Assembly: GCA_964448135.1 (NCBI GenBank)
Contig: CAYUVH010000043.1
Span: 1-39,507, forward strand
DNA: 39,507 nucleotides
Origin: CAYUVH01 sp964448135
GTDB lineage: Bacteria; Verrucomicrobiota; Verrucomicrobiia; Limisphaerales; UBA8199
Direction: 5' to 3'
Under the pieces are notes generated by a model that did no database searches, was not told the DNA's origin, and saw nothing but the letters and a program-made list of their open reading frames with translations. Within the stretch, counting starts at the first letter, position 1, and every line of letters starts with the position of its first letter. Shown here piece by piece: positions 24,623 through 32,783 of this stretch. Position numbers and translations under genes: made by a program.

Positions 24623-25616
24623 TCACCGTCGCCACGTCGCGGGGAACTTCCTTCAGCACCTGCGTAATGATGTGGTCCGTGGTGATCCCTTCGGCCTCCG
24701 CTTCAAAATTCAAAATCAGCCGGTGCCGCAACGCCGCCGGCGCGACCGCTTCGATGTCGTCGAAACTGACATTGAACCGCCCGTCAATCAGCGCCCGCAC
24801 CTTGCCGGCCAGCAACAGCGTCTGCCCCCCGCGCGGGCTGCTGCCGAAGCGGAGATATTGCGAGGCAATGGGCGCCGCCGCGTCCGTCCGCGGATGCGTG
24901 GCCATAAGCAGCCGCACCGCGTAATTCTGCACATGCGACGCCACCGGCACCTCGCGCACCAGCTTCATTTCTGCCTGCAGCGTTTCGCGATCGAGCACTT
25001 TCTGCACTGGCGTGCGGGTATTTGCCGTCGTCCGCGCCAGCACCTCGCCCAATTCCTCCGCCGACGGATAACCCACCAGGATCTTGAAGAAGAAGCGGTC
25101 CAACTGCGCCTCGGGCAGCGGGTAAGTGCCTTCCTGGTCAATCGGGTTTTGCGTCGCCATCACGAAAAACGGCTCGCCCAGCTTGCGCACCTCCCCGCCG
25201 GCGGTGACCTGGTGTTCCTGCATCGCCTCGAGCAGCGCCGACTGCGTCTTGGGCGTCGCGCGGTTGATTTCGTCGGCGAGCACCAGGTGAGCGAAGATCG
25301 GCCCGCGCTGAAACTGAAACTCACGGCGTCCGCCCGTGGTTTCCATGACGATGTTCGTGCCGAGGATGTCGGCGGGCATCAGGTCCGGTGTGAATTGGAT
25401 GCGGCTGAAAGGCAGGTCGAGCACATCGCTCAGCGTGCGCACCAGCAATGTCTTGCCCAGCCCCGGCACGCCTTCCAGCAGCACGTGACCGCCGGCGAAC
25501 AGCGCGATCAACGTACCCTCCACGATTTCTTCATGACCGACAATTACCTTGCCGATTTCCGCGCGCAGGGCGTTGTACGTTTGGCGAAAGTTTTGAATTT
25601 GTTGTTCAGTATTCAC
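24615..25616 (-). CDS. MoxR-type AAA+ ATPase
   Basis: A cytoplasmic AAA+ ATPase of about 333 residues. Numbering from the alternative TTG start at 25622, Walker A is GVPGLGKT (51-58), Walker B LVLADEINRA (113-122, Asp117-Glu118), and sensor 1 ATQNPIDQEGTYPLPEAQLDRF is the MoxR signature. C-terminal helices complete the fold. MoxR ATPases are proposed chaperones that help insert cofactors or assemble membrane complexes with VWA proteins. The GTG at 25616 is preferred over the TTG two codons upstream; no ATG is near. It is the first gene of a run in which every junction overlaps by 4-8 bases (MoxR, DUF58, BatA-like, solute-binding, permease-NHL, VWA/GATase). Confidence 0.93.
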   Translation of the reverse strand: MNTEQQIQNFRQTYNALRAEIGKVIVGHEEIVEGTLIALFAGGHVLLEGVPGLGKTLLVRTLSDVLDLPFSRIQFTPDLMPADILGTNIVMETTGGRREFQFQRGPIFAHLVLADEINRATPKTQSALLEAMQEHQVTAGGEVRKLGEPFFVMATQNPIDQEGTYPLPEAQLDRFFFKILVGYPSAEELGEVLARTTANTRTPVQKVLDRETLQAEMKLVREVPVASHVQNYAVRLLMATHPRTDAAAPIASQYLRFGSSPRGGQTLLLAGKVRALIDGRFNVSFDDIEAVAPAALRHRLILNFEAEAEGITTDHIITQVLKEVPRDVATVNV

Positions 25617-25622
25617 GTTCAA

Positions 25623-25888
25623 AGTTGAAAGTTGCAGGTTGAAAGTTGCAAATTAAAGATTATTTCGTCAGACGGGTCTCATGTGTTACGAAGGCTGAAG
25701 GATGGATTTTGCCAGACACGCAGATCCTCGAATCGTTTCGCCGTCGCCATAGAATTCACTTGTGGAAAGCCACTCCCGATATTTCGCCAAACCACCCGCA
25801 CCGCCCGACCGCCAAAACCTGCAACCTGCAACTGGCGCTTTAAACCTTGTAACGTTTTAACCTTTTAACGTCCTAACGTGCCGTTTGC
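25623..25888. repeat. gene-free spacer with short direct repeats
   Basis: Separates the coiled-coil gene from moxR. At the moxR end, GTTGAAAGTTGCA occurs twice in tandem (about 25622-25652), and at the other end TTTTAACC/TTAACG-like words recur (25848-25880). It probably contains the promoter of the moxR operon, but no convincing -35/-10 pair could be assigned. Confidence 0.5.
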
Positions 25889-27832
25889 CTATTTTTTAAA
25901 ATCGTCGAAATAATCCTTCACCGCCCCCTGATAAACCCTCGGCACCTTGTCCTGGTTCAGCGCGCTTTGCGCTTCCGATTGCGCCGTGGCGGCGGCTTCT
26001 TCGTAGGCCACCTTGCTCTGTCCCTTGATGCTGACACCCTTCAACGTCACGCTCGGCATCTGGCCGCCGGGCGAGAACTGGCCTTTCACCTTCGTCGGCT
26101 TCAACGCGTCACCCGGATCCTTCTGCGTGCCATCGGCGCTCCGCGAAGCTTGATCGGCGCGCGTGTTGCCGTTGTTGTCCCAGAAATCGTTAATCTGCCC
26201 GTCCCACTGTTTTTTCTCATCTTCGGCCCAGGTGCCAACGCCAGGTCCGCCTTTGCCCGGTTTGTTGCCCACCTTGGGAGTTTTGCAGGCGCTGTTGCCC
26301 AAACCCCAGCACTGCCCCGAACCAATGCACATGGAGGCTTTGCCCATGGAATCGAGCGCGGCCTCGAGTTGCTGGGCATCCTTCATCTGCTGCATGAGAC
26401 TCGCCAGTTCATCCGCGGCGTCGGAAAGCGATTTGCTCGCGCCGGATTTATTGCTCGCCTGCATGGCTTTCATGGCAGAGTCGAGCTTCTTGGCCACGTC
26501 ACCATAATTGCCGGCCGGATCCATCGCCTTGGAAACGTCGCTCAGAATTTTCTCCATCTGTTCCTTGGAAAGTTTTCCACTCTTCAGTTGGTCCGCCATC
26601 TTGCGCAAGGTCTGCTCGGCGATTTCCGGCTGGCCGTTCTTGAGCTGTTCGGCGAGGTCCTTGCCCATCTTCTCCATCTGCGCCTGCATCTGCTGGAGTG
26701 ACTTCGCCAGGTCGCGCATTTTTTCCAGGTCGACCGTGGCGGACTCGAGATCCTTCAAAACCATGTCCGCCTGGTTTTGTTGCAAAGCCTTGATGGCGTC
26801 GTCGAGTTGCGGCAACTGCATCCCCATTTGCTGCATCTGCTTCGAAAGCGCCGCCAGCGAGTCGGACAACTTCTGCTTCTCCGCATCCGACGCCTGCGAA
26901 TTCTTGTCCGCGAGTCCCTTGGCCGCCTCCTGCAATTTCGAAAGTTCCTTCTGTATCTTGTCCAGCGCGTCCGGATTGCCCGTGGGCGTGCCGAGCTGCT
27001 TTTGCAGCGACTCCATCTGCTTCTGCAACCCCTCCGCCGTCTGCGATTCATTGCCCGAAGGCGTTCGCGCCGCCTGCTCCAATCGCTTGATCGCCGGATC
27101 CTGGTTCAACTGCTTCAACTCATCCTTCAACTTGTCGCTGACGTTGGCGATGTCCTTCAACGCTTCGGCGCGCGTGGTGTTGGCTTTCGAAAGTTTATCG
27201 CCGAGGTTGGCGACCGATTCCATGGCCTTCTCGGTCGGGGGCAAAGCCGGGGGCCGTTGCTGAAGATTGCGCCGGGTCAACTCGGCCAACTGCTTGCCCA
27301 CCTGCTTGATGTTTTCCTTGTCCGCCTGCTTCTGCTTGTATTCCTTGCTGCGATACTCGGGGACAAATCCCAACCCGGCCGCCAGCGCGAGCAGCAGCAG
27401 CGCCCAACGCGTGAAGCGCGGCAAATGAAACGGCAAAAATCGCCGCGGATCAATCCCGCGCGCATGCTCCGCTGCGTCCGCCATGATCAACTGCCCCCAG
27501 GCGCCAGTGTTTTCCTTGCCAGAAACTTCCAGGGCCGTGCTGAGACGCTCCTTCAAATGCTGTTTGCCGTCCACCCAGCGGGCGACTTCGTTTATTTCCG
27601 GCTTGCGCCAGCCTCCTACGATCAGCCCGATCAACATACACGGCAGCGGCACCAATCCCGCGGCAATCGGCGACCACGGAGGGAGCGGTGCCACGTGCCA
27701 GATAATGATCACCATCAGGGCCAGGATACTGCCCACCAACAGGCCGTACCAGCACCCGCGCAATGCCCGTCCCCAGCGACGACGCCGGGCCGCTTTTCCC
27801 AGTGTCTCGTGGATTACCTGGATCTCGCTCAT
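25889..27832 (-). CDS. coiled-coil membrane protein next to the MoxR operon
   Basis: A 647-residue protein. Three hydrophobic helices near the N-terminus (about 30-48, 55-74 and 137-155) are followed by long charged, Gln/Lys/Leu-rich coiled coil (about 165-480; repeats such as LQKQMESLQKQL and MRDLAKSLQQMQAQMEKMGKDLAEQL). A Gly/Cys-containing linker follows (SGQCWGLGNSACKTPK) and a C-terminal segment ends PRVYQGAVKDYFDDFKK. The membrane-then-coiled-coil layout resembles the large DUF4175-type proteins encoded beside MoxR/Bat clusters, and the final VPRVYQGAVKDYF is typical of those. Its function is not known; a scaffold or periplasmic spacer is an inference. ATG start; 266 bp upstream of moxR on the same strand, so it may be transcribed with it or separately. 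Confidence 0.82.
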   Translation of the reverse strand: MSEIQVIHETLGKAARRRRWGRALRGCWYGLLVGSILALMVIIIWHVAPLPPWSPIAAGLVPLPCMLIGLIVGGWRKPEINEVARWVDGKQHLKERLSTALEVSGKENTGAWGQLIMADAAEHARGIDPRRFLPFHLPRFTRWALLLLALAAGLGFVPEYRSKEYKQKQADKENIKQVGKQLAELTRRNLQQRPPALPPTEKAMESVANLGDKLSKANTTRAEALKDIANVSDKLKDELKQLNQDPAIKRLEQAARTPSGNESQTAEGLQKQMESLQKQLGTPTGNPDALDKIQKELSKLQEAAKGLADKNSQASDAEKQKLSDSLAALSKQMQQMGMQLPQLDDAIKALQQNQADMVLKDLESATVDLEKMRDLAKSLQQMQAQMEKMGKDLAEQLKNGQPEIAEQTLRKMADQLKSGKLSKEQMEKILSDVSKAMDPAGNYGDVAKKLDSAMKAMQASNKSGASKSLSDAADELASLMQQMKDAQQLEAALDSMGKASMCIGSGQCWGLGNSACKTPKVGNKPGKGGPGVGTWAEDEKKQWDGQINDFWDNNGNTRADQASRSADGTQKDPGDALKPTKVKGQFSPGGQMPSVTLKGVSIKGQSKVAYEEAAATAQSEAQSALNQDKVPRVYQGAVKDYFDDFKK

Positions 27833-28085
27833 GCCTTGACGCCAACGTGCCGCACAATCAGGCCGTTGGCCAGTATTAATTGGTTAATTAGACCATCGAA
27901 ACCCGAAAACGTTTCTCGAAAAGTGCGACCCTCGCTCGTGGGCTCCTTCTCTTGCTAGGGACGACCTGCTGGTCATCCGAAGCCGCGCGTCCGCGTGACG
28001 GCATTGGGAAACCTTTCAAATTGCCCACGCCCAGTCCGACTCTTATCTTGACTTCCGGCCCAAATTCCTCCTATAAGAGAGTCTG
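27833..28085. other. divergent intergenic region
   Basis: Spacer of 253 bp between the coiled-coil gene (minus) and the kelch-like gene (plus); both promoters should be here. A TTAATTGGTTAATTA word at about 27875-27889 is an AT-rich near-palindrome (TTAATTggTTAATT) and could be part of a promoter or a binding site. Nothing else was recognised. Confidence 0.35.
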
Positions 28086-29876
28086 ATGAAATTGCAGGGA
28101 GCAATTCGCATCTCCAAGGTTCTTCGTGTTCTGGCTCTGGTTTGGACAGCGCTGAGTGCACCCATTTTGCATGCCGCCTCTCCCTCCGCCGATCTGTCGG
28201 TGACTCTGACCTCCACTCCCAGCCCCGATATCCTCGGTGGCAGCATCGTCTTTACGTTTATCGTCTCTAACAAAGGCCCGGATACTGCCACCAGTCTGCT
28301 GATCACGAACAAGCTGCTCCCGAGCCTCGTTTATCTCTCCGCGGCCGCCACCAACGGAACCTGCGGGTGCACCAATGGCGTCTTTTCCTGGACCCTCCCC
28401 AGCCTGGCGAGCAACGCCACCGCCAGCGCCCAATTGACCGGTATCCCGGTCAACACGCAATCGCTCACCAACCGACCCTACGTCCAATCCGCGGTTGCCG
28501 ACCCCGTCACCAGCAACAACACTTTCACCCAACTCGTCACCATCAAGCCGGTTCTCGGCGGCGCGAACATGCAGGTCCCTCGCCGGAACCACGCCGCCAC
28601 CCGCCTGGCCGACGGTCGCGTCCTCATCACCGGCGGCGTGAATCACTTTGGACTGACCGTCCTCGACAGCGCCGAAATCTACGATCCCGTGACCCAGATG
28701 TTCACTCTGACCGGTAATATGACCAGGCCGCGCGTGAATCATACCGCGACGCTCCTCGCCAACGGCAAGGTACTGGTTGTCGGAGGCGATACCTCCATGG
28801 AGACTTACGATCCCGTAACCGGCGTATTCACCGCAACGGCGCCCCTCAATGTCGCCCGCAGCCAGCACACCGCCACGGTGCTACCGGACGGACGCGTCCT
28901 CATCGCCGGCGGCGCGCCGGGACAGGTCGGCACGGAAATCTATAACCCGGCGGATGATTCGGTCTCGTACGGCCCGGACCTCCTCGCCGATCGTTCCGGC
29001 CACTACGCGATCCTGTTGCCCAACGGCAAGGTCTTTATCGTCGGCGGTACCGGTCCATCCATGCTCACGGCCGAAGTTCTCGACCCGCAAAACGGATCCC
29101 ATTCCGTGGCAAACCTGCCGGGATTCTTTACCACCACCATCGCCGCTCCGTTGCCCAACGGCCGCGTCCTCGTTTACGGCCGCGTCGCCGCCGTCGTCTT
29201 CGATTCCGATACCGAACATTACACCATGACCGGCGCGCCCATCTCCGGTCGCGACCTGGCCCAACTGACCTTGCTCAGCGACGGCCGTGCGCTGCTCAGT
29301 GGCGGCCTCGACGGCAGCGGTATCGTCGCCTCCACCGAGATTTACAACCCGGTATCCAACAACTTCACCGCCGGCCCCGCGATGACCGGCGGTCGCGATT
29401 ACCATACTGCCACCCTGCTCCAGGACGGCCGCGTGCTGATTGCCGCCGGACAAAATTCCTCCATTCTCGCCACGTCCGAAATCTACGCACCCCTCGTGGA
29501 CATGGACCACGACGGCATGGACGACAATTGGGAATTAAATAACGGCCTGAATCCCCTGAACCCAAACGACGCCATCCTTGACCCCGATGGCGACGGCCTC
29601 AGCAATCTTCAGGAATACCTGGCCGGCACCGACCCCCATAACCCAACCAGCACACTCCGCCTGGATACTTTGCAGCCAACCCCCGCCACTTTCCGAATCC
29701 ATTTCAATTCCGTGGCCGGCAAACTATATCGCGTCGAGCGCGCCACCAACATTTCCTCCACAGCCTGGGAAACCATTTCCAACAACATCCCCGGCACCGG
29801 CACTGCCATCGAAATCACCGATGACTTCGCTCCCGACGCTGCTTCCTGCTTCTATCGCCTCCGCCTCCTGCAATAA
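28086..29876 (+). CDS. secreted kelch-like surface protein
   Basis: A 596-residue exported protein. A signal peptide (about 1-31, ending ILHAA) is followed by a DUF11-type domain (about 33-150: ADLSVTLTSTPSP, VFTFIVSNKGPDTATSLLI). Next are about six kelch-type repeats (about 158-470), each with RxxHTAT-x-LxxGRVLIxGG and a YDPVT-like strand, predicted to form a beta-propeller. An Asp-rich calcium-binding thrombospondin-3-like segment (about 478-525: DMDHDGMDDNWE, DPDGDGLSNLQEYLAGTDP) follows and the final 60 residues (YRVERATNISSTAWETI) are the beta-rich tail also seen in the protein at 3581-5965. It is probably an adhesion or surface-display protein; its ligand is unknown. Divergent from the coiled-coil gene. 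Confidence 0.85.
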   Translation: MKLQGAIRISKVLRVLALVWTALSAPILHAASPSADLSVTLTSTPSPDILGGSIVFTFIVSNKGPDTATSLLITNKLLPSLVYLSAAATNGTCGCTNGVFSWTLPSLASNATASAQLTGIPVNTQSLTNRPYVQSAVADPVTSNNTFTQLVTIKPVLGGANMQVPRRNHAATRLADGRVLITGGVNHFGLTVLDSAEIYDPVTQMFTLTGNMTRPRVNHTATLLANGKVLVVGGDTSMETYDPVTGVFTATAPLNVARSQHTATVLPDGRVLIAGGAPGQVGTEIYNPADDSVSYGPDLLADRSGHYAILLPNGKVFIVGGTGPSMLTAEVLDPQNGSHSVANLPGFFTTTIAAPLPNGRVLVYGRVAAVVFDSDTEHYTMTGAPISGRDLAQLTLLSDGRALLSGGLDGSGIVASTEIYNPVSNNFTAGPAMTGGRDYHTATLLQDGRVLIAAGQNSSILATSEIYAPLVDMDHDGMDDNWELNNGLNPLNPNDAILDPDGDGLSNLQEYLAGTDPHNPTSTLRLDTLQPTPATFRIHFNSVAGKLYRVERATNISSTAWETISNNIPGTGTAIEITDDFAPDAASCFYRLRLLQ

Positions 29877-29943
29877 ACCTCGCCCAGTCTCCTCGATCCT
29901 TGCTGCGTGACGGCCAAGTATCCGCACCGCATTATTGACCGAA

Positions 29944-30414
29944 ATGGCTGCCGCTGTGAAAACGAAACGGGACAAACCATATCGTGAATTCGATCATGGC
30001 GGCGGCGGCCCCGGTGGCGTCACCCTCTCTGCGCTGACCGGGCTCATACTTCTGCTTCTCCTCCCTGCCTGGGCGTTGATCTGTCTGTCCGACTCGGTGG
30101 ATGGAAGGATCCTGGCGGCCATCCCGATGGTGTTGTCGACCGTTAGCTATTTTCTGTATCGCAGCGATAAACGCAGCGCGGAGGCCGGCGAATGGCGAAT
30201 CCCGGAATCCACCCTCCACGCCGCGGATTTCCTGGGCGGCTGGCCCGGCGGATTTCTGGCGCAACGAATGTTCCGCCACAAAATTTCCAAAGGCTCCTTC
30301 CAGTTCAAGTTCTGGGTGGTGGTGATCATCCACGAATTCCTCGCATTGGACTATCTCCTCCACTGGAAACTAACGCACTGGGTATTGCAGCTCACCAGCC
30401 AGCTCCACCGCTAA
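29944..30414 (+). CDS. DUF1294 membrane protein
   Basis: About 156 residues from the ATG at 29944 (a TTG three codons upstream is the alternative). Three to four hydrophobic helices. The DUF1294 core is clear at about 75-130: YRSDKRSAEAGEWRIPESTLHAADFLGGWPGGFLAQRMFRHK. In many bacteria this domain is preceded by a cold-shock nucleic-acid-binding domain; here the N-terminus is only a short charged, Gly-rich stretch (REFDHGGGGPGG), so the protein is the short form. The function of DUF1294 is unknown. It starts 67 bp after the kelch-like gene on the same strand and ends convergent with the FmdB-like gene, with 40 bp between stops. Confidence 0.85.
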   Translation: MAAAVKTKRDKPYREFDHGGGGPGGVTLSALTGLILLLLLPAWALICLSDSVDGRILAAIPMVLSTVSYFLYRSDKRSAEAGEWRIPESTLHAADFLGGWPGGFLAQRMFRHKISKGSFQFKFWVVVIIHEFLALDYLLHWKLTHWVLQLTSQLHR

Positions 30415-30454
30415 ATCTCCAGCGCTTCGACTTCGGACGCGCCTGTGAAGCTTC

Positions 30455-30691
30455 CTATTGCTTCTCGTACTCGCCCTTGCCCAACCGTTTCAACACCGTA
30501 AATCCGGCCTTCTTCGCGTCGGAAAACGACGTCGTCTTCGGTGAATTAAACGTGGACCACAACCGCCGCACCGGCTTCTTGCACGACGGGCAATGCGTCA
30601 GCGGCGCGGCCGACAGCGGCCGGCGCAAAGTAAATTTGCCCCCGCAAGCCCCGCAGGACCCTTCGCAAAGTTCGTATTCGTAGAGTGGCAT
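30455..30691 (-). CDS. FmdB-type zinc ribbon protein
   Basis: A 78-residue protein starting MPLYEYELCEG, the characteristic start of FmdB/CxxC_CxxC_SSSS regulatory-type proteins. Two Cys pairs (CGAC and CPSC at about residues 13-16 and 34-37) form a probable zinc ribbon. The C-terminus (FNSPKTTSFSDAKKAGFTVLKRLGKGEYEK) is like FmdB relatives, in which a K-x-G-F-T-x-x-x-x-G-x-G-x-Y end is common. It is likely a small cytoplasmic metal-binding or nucleic-acid-binding regulator. The frame runs upstream to 30808, but the ATG at 30691 matches the family start exactly. Located 140 bp downstream of the PDZ-protein gene on the same strand. Confidence 0.82.
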   Translation of the reverse strand: MPLYEYELCEGSCGACGGKFTLRRPLSAAPLTHCPSCKKPVRRLWSTFNSPKTTSFSDAKKAGFTVLKRLGKGEYEKQ

Positions 30692-30831
30692 CGGATTCAG
30701 AACGCCCAATACAAACTCCCAGTAGAAAGCCATTCCGTCAAGCGGCCGCCCCGAACGGCAGTGCACAACTTGTTGGGCCGTGCTTACTCGCAGGCACGCG
30801 AGCCCCACCTGACTCCGAATGATCCTCCTTC

Positions 30832-31707
30832 TTACCTCGGCGGTTGCGAGCCGAGGATGACGGTGAACTTCAGGTTTTTACCCTTTCGCACCGCGAGCAT
30901 GTTGACGCGCGCGCCGGGGGTGATCCCAGCCACGGCCTCAACAAATTGGCGGCTGGTTTGGATTGTCTGGCCGTCCACGGTGATGATGACATCGCCCTCC
31001 TTGAAGCCGCTGCGTTCGGCCGGGCTGCGGGGCAGCACTTGCACGATGACCGCGCCGAAGTCAGCCGTGCCGGTGTCGCGCAAATTCGCGCCAAAATAAG
31101 CCGTCTCGCGCGTGCCCAAACCCAACGCCGGAGCGGGCGGCGGAGGTTTTTGCGGCGGCAGCTTCGTCCCCGGTGGAATCAGGGAGAACTCGGGCAGTGA
31201 TTCGGCATTCGTGGCCGTCTCGGGGGCCGCCGGTGGAGTTGGCGGTGGCGCGGGTGCCGGCACGGGCGGTGTGGTCTCGGTTACCGCCGGGACGGCTGCC
31301 GCATTTGCCGCTGGTTTGGCCGGTGCGGTTTCAGCCGTCTTGGTGGAATCAATGGGTTTGATGGAGCCGTCGGCAAGAATGGCAAGGGGTTTGTCTCCGT
31401 GATGGGCCAATTTTTCGCGCACCAAAATATCGCCACTGCCCGGCTCATAATCAGATTTTGCGTCTATCTCCGCTGCCGTGGCGATCGTCGTGCCGGAAGC
31501 CGGACAGTTGAAGTCGCCCAGGCTGTCCGTGAGCCCCTCCAGATAAAGTTCCGAAAGCTTGGTTGGCGCTTTGTCTTCGTGCAAAAGTTTGTAGGCCTTG
31601 AGCGCGCCGCCGAGATGCCGCAGGTGCGTGCGACAGACATTTTCGGAATCCTCCGCGCCGCGGACAACGACCGCGCTGAGCAGCAGGAGGGCGATTCTGA
31701 TTTTCAT
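30832..31707 (-). CDS. exported pseudopilin-like/PDZ protein, paralogue 1
   Basis: A 291-residue exported protein. From the ATG at 31707 a signal peptide (1 to about 18, VVVRGA) is followed by a module at about 24-125 with CRTHLRHLGGALKAYKLLHED, LSELYLEGL, FNCPASG and a final HHGDKPLAILADGSI. This matches the globular part of type II secretion/DUF1559 pseudopilins (the H-x(n)-DG end) but without the methylated N-terminal helix. A Pro/Ala-rich linker (about 125-200) and a PDZ domain (about 205-287: VLPRSPAERSGFKEGDVIITVDGQTIQT) follow. PDZ domains bind C-termini or regulate proteases; no protease domain is present. Its first 125 residues are clearly duplicated in the next upstream gene, 26 bp away. 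Confidence 0.85.
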   Translation of the reverse strand: MKIRIALLLLSAVVVRGAEDSENVCRTHLRHLGGALKAYKLLHEDKAPTKLSELYLEGLTDSLGDFNCPASGTTIATAAEIDAKSDYEPGSGDILVREKLAHHGDKPLAILADGSIKPIDSTKTAETAPAKPAANAAAVPAVTETTPPVPAPAPPPTPPAAPETATNAESLPEFSLIPPGTKLPPQKPPPPAPALGLGTRETAYFGANLRDTGTADFGAVIVQVLPRSPAERSGFKEGDVIITVDGQTIQTSRQFVEAVAGITPGARVNMLAVRKGKNLKFTVILGSQPPR

Positions 31708-31733
31708 GGGGCAGAGACGCGAGGCCACCGGCC

Positions 31734-32783
31734 TTATTTGGCAGCCGGTTTGAGTTTCAGTGAAAACGAGTTGGTCTTCTCGTCCGCCTGCTGGATGGTG
31801 ATCAGCAGCGGCTTGTCGGCCGCGAACCCGGCGAGTTTCGCCAACTCCTCCGGCGTGACCGCCCCGGGTTTGGCTCGCGTCGGCGCCGGTTGACTGTTCA
31901 GTTCACTGACGGCATCACCGGTCTTGATACCCACTTCCTCGCCAATACTGTCCTTCTGAACCGAACCAACCACCAGCTTGCCATCCCCGCGGAATTCAAA
32001 CCCCAGGCCCAGCCCGCTGGCGCCCTCCGCGTCGAAATCATCGCCGGTGCTCAGCACCGAAATCCCGGGATCGGATTTCACCACCTCCAAACCCGCCCCG
32101 TTGCCGTTGACGCCGTTTACCGGTTCGGCGACGGAGGCCCGGGCTTTGCGGATGAACTCCTCCAATTGTTCCGCCGGCAGCGCGGGCGCACCCGAAGCGT
32201 CGCGGAGGGTGATGGACTGCTGACCAGCCGTGGAAGTGGCAGGAACGGTGGTGGCGGTTGCAACTTTGGATGGCGGCGTCACCGCCGGCAGTGCGGTGGT
32301 GGTCGTGACCTTGGGAGGTTCGTTGGCCGGCGGCGGAGATGTGGGCTTGGTTTGCGGCGCAACGATTGGCGGCGGGGCTTGCGCAGAATTGGCCGTTGCC
32401 GAGGCGGTCGCAGCCGGGGTGCCATCCACGCCTTTGATGGTGGCATCGGCAAAGATGCCGAGCGCCTGCGCACCGTGATGCACGGCTTTTTCGCGCACAA
32501 GAATTTCGCCGGTGCCCAGGACATAGTCGGTCTTCGCATCAATTTCCGCCGCGACCGTGATGGTAATCCCCGAACCGGGGCAGGTGAAATCCGAGAGGCT
32601 GTCCGCCAAACCTTCGGTGTAAAGCTCGGACAGCTTGGCGGGCGACTTGTCATCGTGGACAAGCTTGTACGCCTTGACCGCCCCCGCCAGATGCCGCAAG
32701 TGCGTGCGACACACGGCCTCGGGGTCGTCCGCCGCGCGCGCGACCAGGACAAATGACAGCAGCAGGAGCGCAGGTGTTTTCAT
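31734..32783 (-). CDS. exported pseudopilin-like/PDZ-like protein, paralogue 2
   Basis: A 349-residue exported protein from the ATG at 32783, which overlaps the TGA of the giant kinase-like gene by 4 bases (ATGA). The signal peptide ends near VARA. Residues about 22-125 (VCRTHLRHLAGAVKAYKLVHDD, FTCPGSG, HHGAQALGIFADATI) are closely similar to the same region of the downstream gene, including the CP and H-x(n)-D features of pseudopilin-like domains; here the DG is DA. A Pro/Thr-rich linker (about 130-200) leads to a PDZ-like domain (about 255-345: LGFEFRGDGKLVVGSVQKDSIGEEVGIKTGDAVSELN). Function unknown. Its coupling to the giant gene suggests a common process, perhaps cell-envelope binding. 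Confidence 0.85.
   Translation of the reverse strand: MKTPALLLLSFVLVARAADDPEAVCRTHLRHLAGAVKAYKLVHDDKSPAKLSELYTEGLADSLSDFTCPGSGITITVAAEIDAKTDYVLGTGEILVREKAVHHGAQALGIFADATIKGVDGTPAATASATANSAQAPPPIVAPQTKPTSPPPANEPPKVTTTTALPAVTPPSKVATATTVPATSTAGQQSITLRDASGAPALPAEQLEEFIRKARASVAEPVNGVNGNGAGLEVVKSDPGISVLSTGDDFDAEGASGLGLGFEFRGDGKLVVGSVQKDSIGEEVGIKTGDAVSELNSQPAPTRAKPGAVTPEELAKLAGFAADKPLLITIQQADEKTNSFSLKLKPAAK

Noticed and set aside
24615..25616. MoxR gene as the missing ABC ATPase
   Set aside because: It has AAA+ MoxR features (ATQNPIDQEGTYPLPEAQLDRF) and no ABC signature LSGGQ, so it cannot supply the ABC transporter's ATPase.
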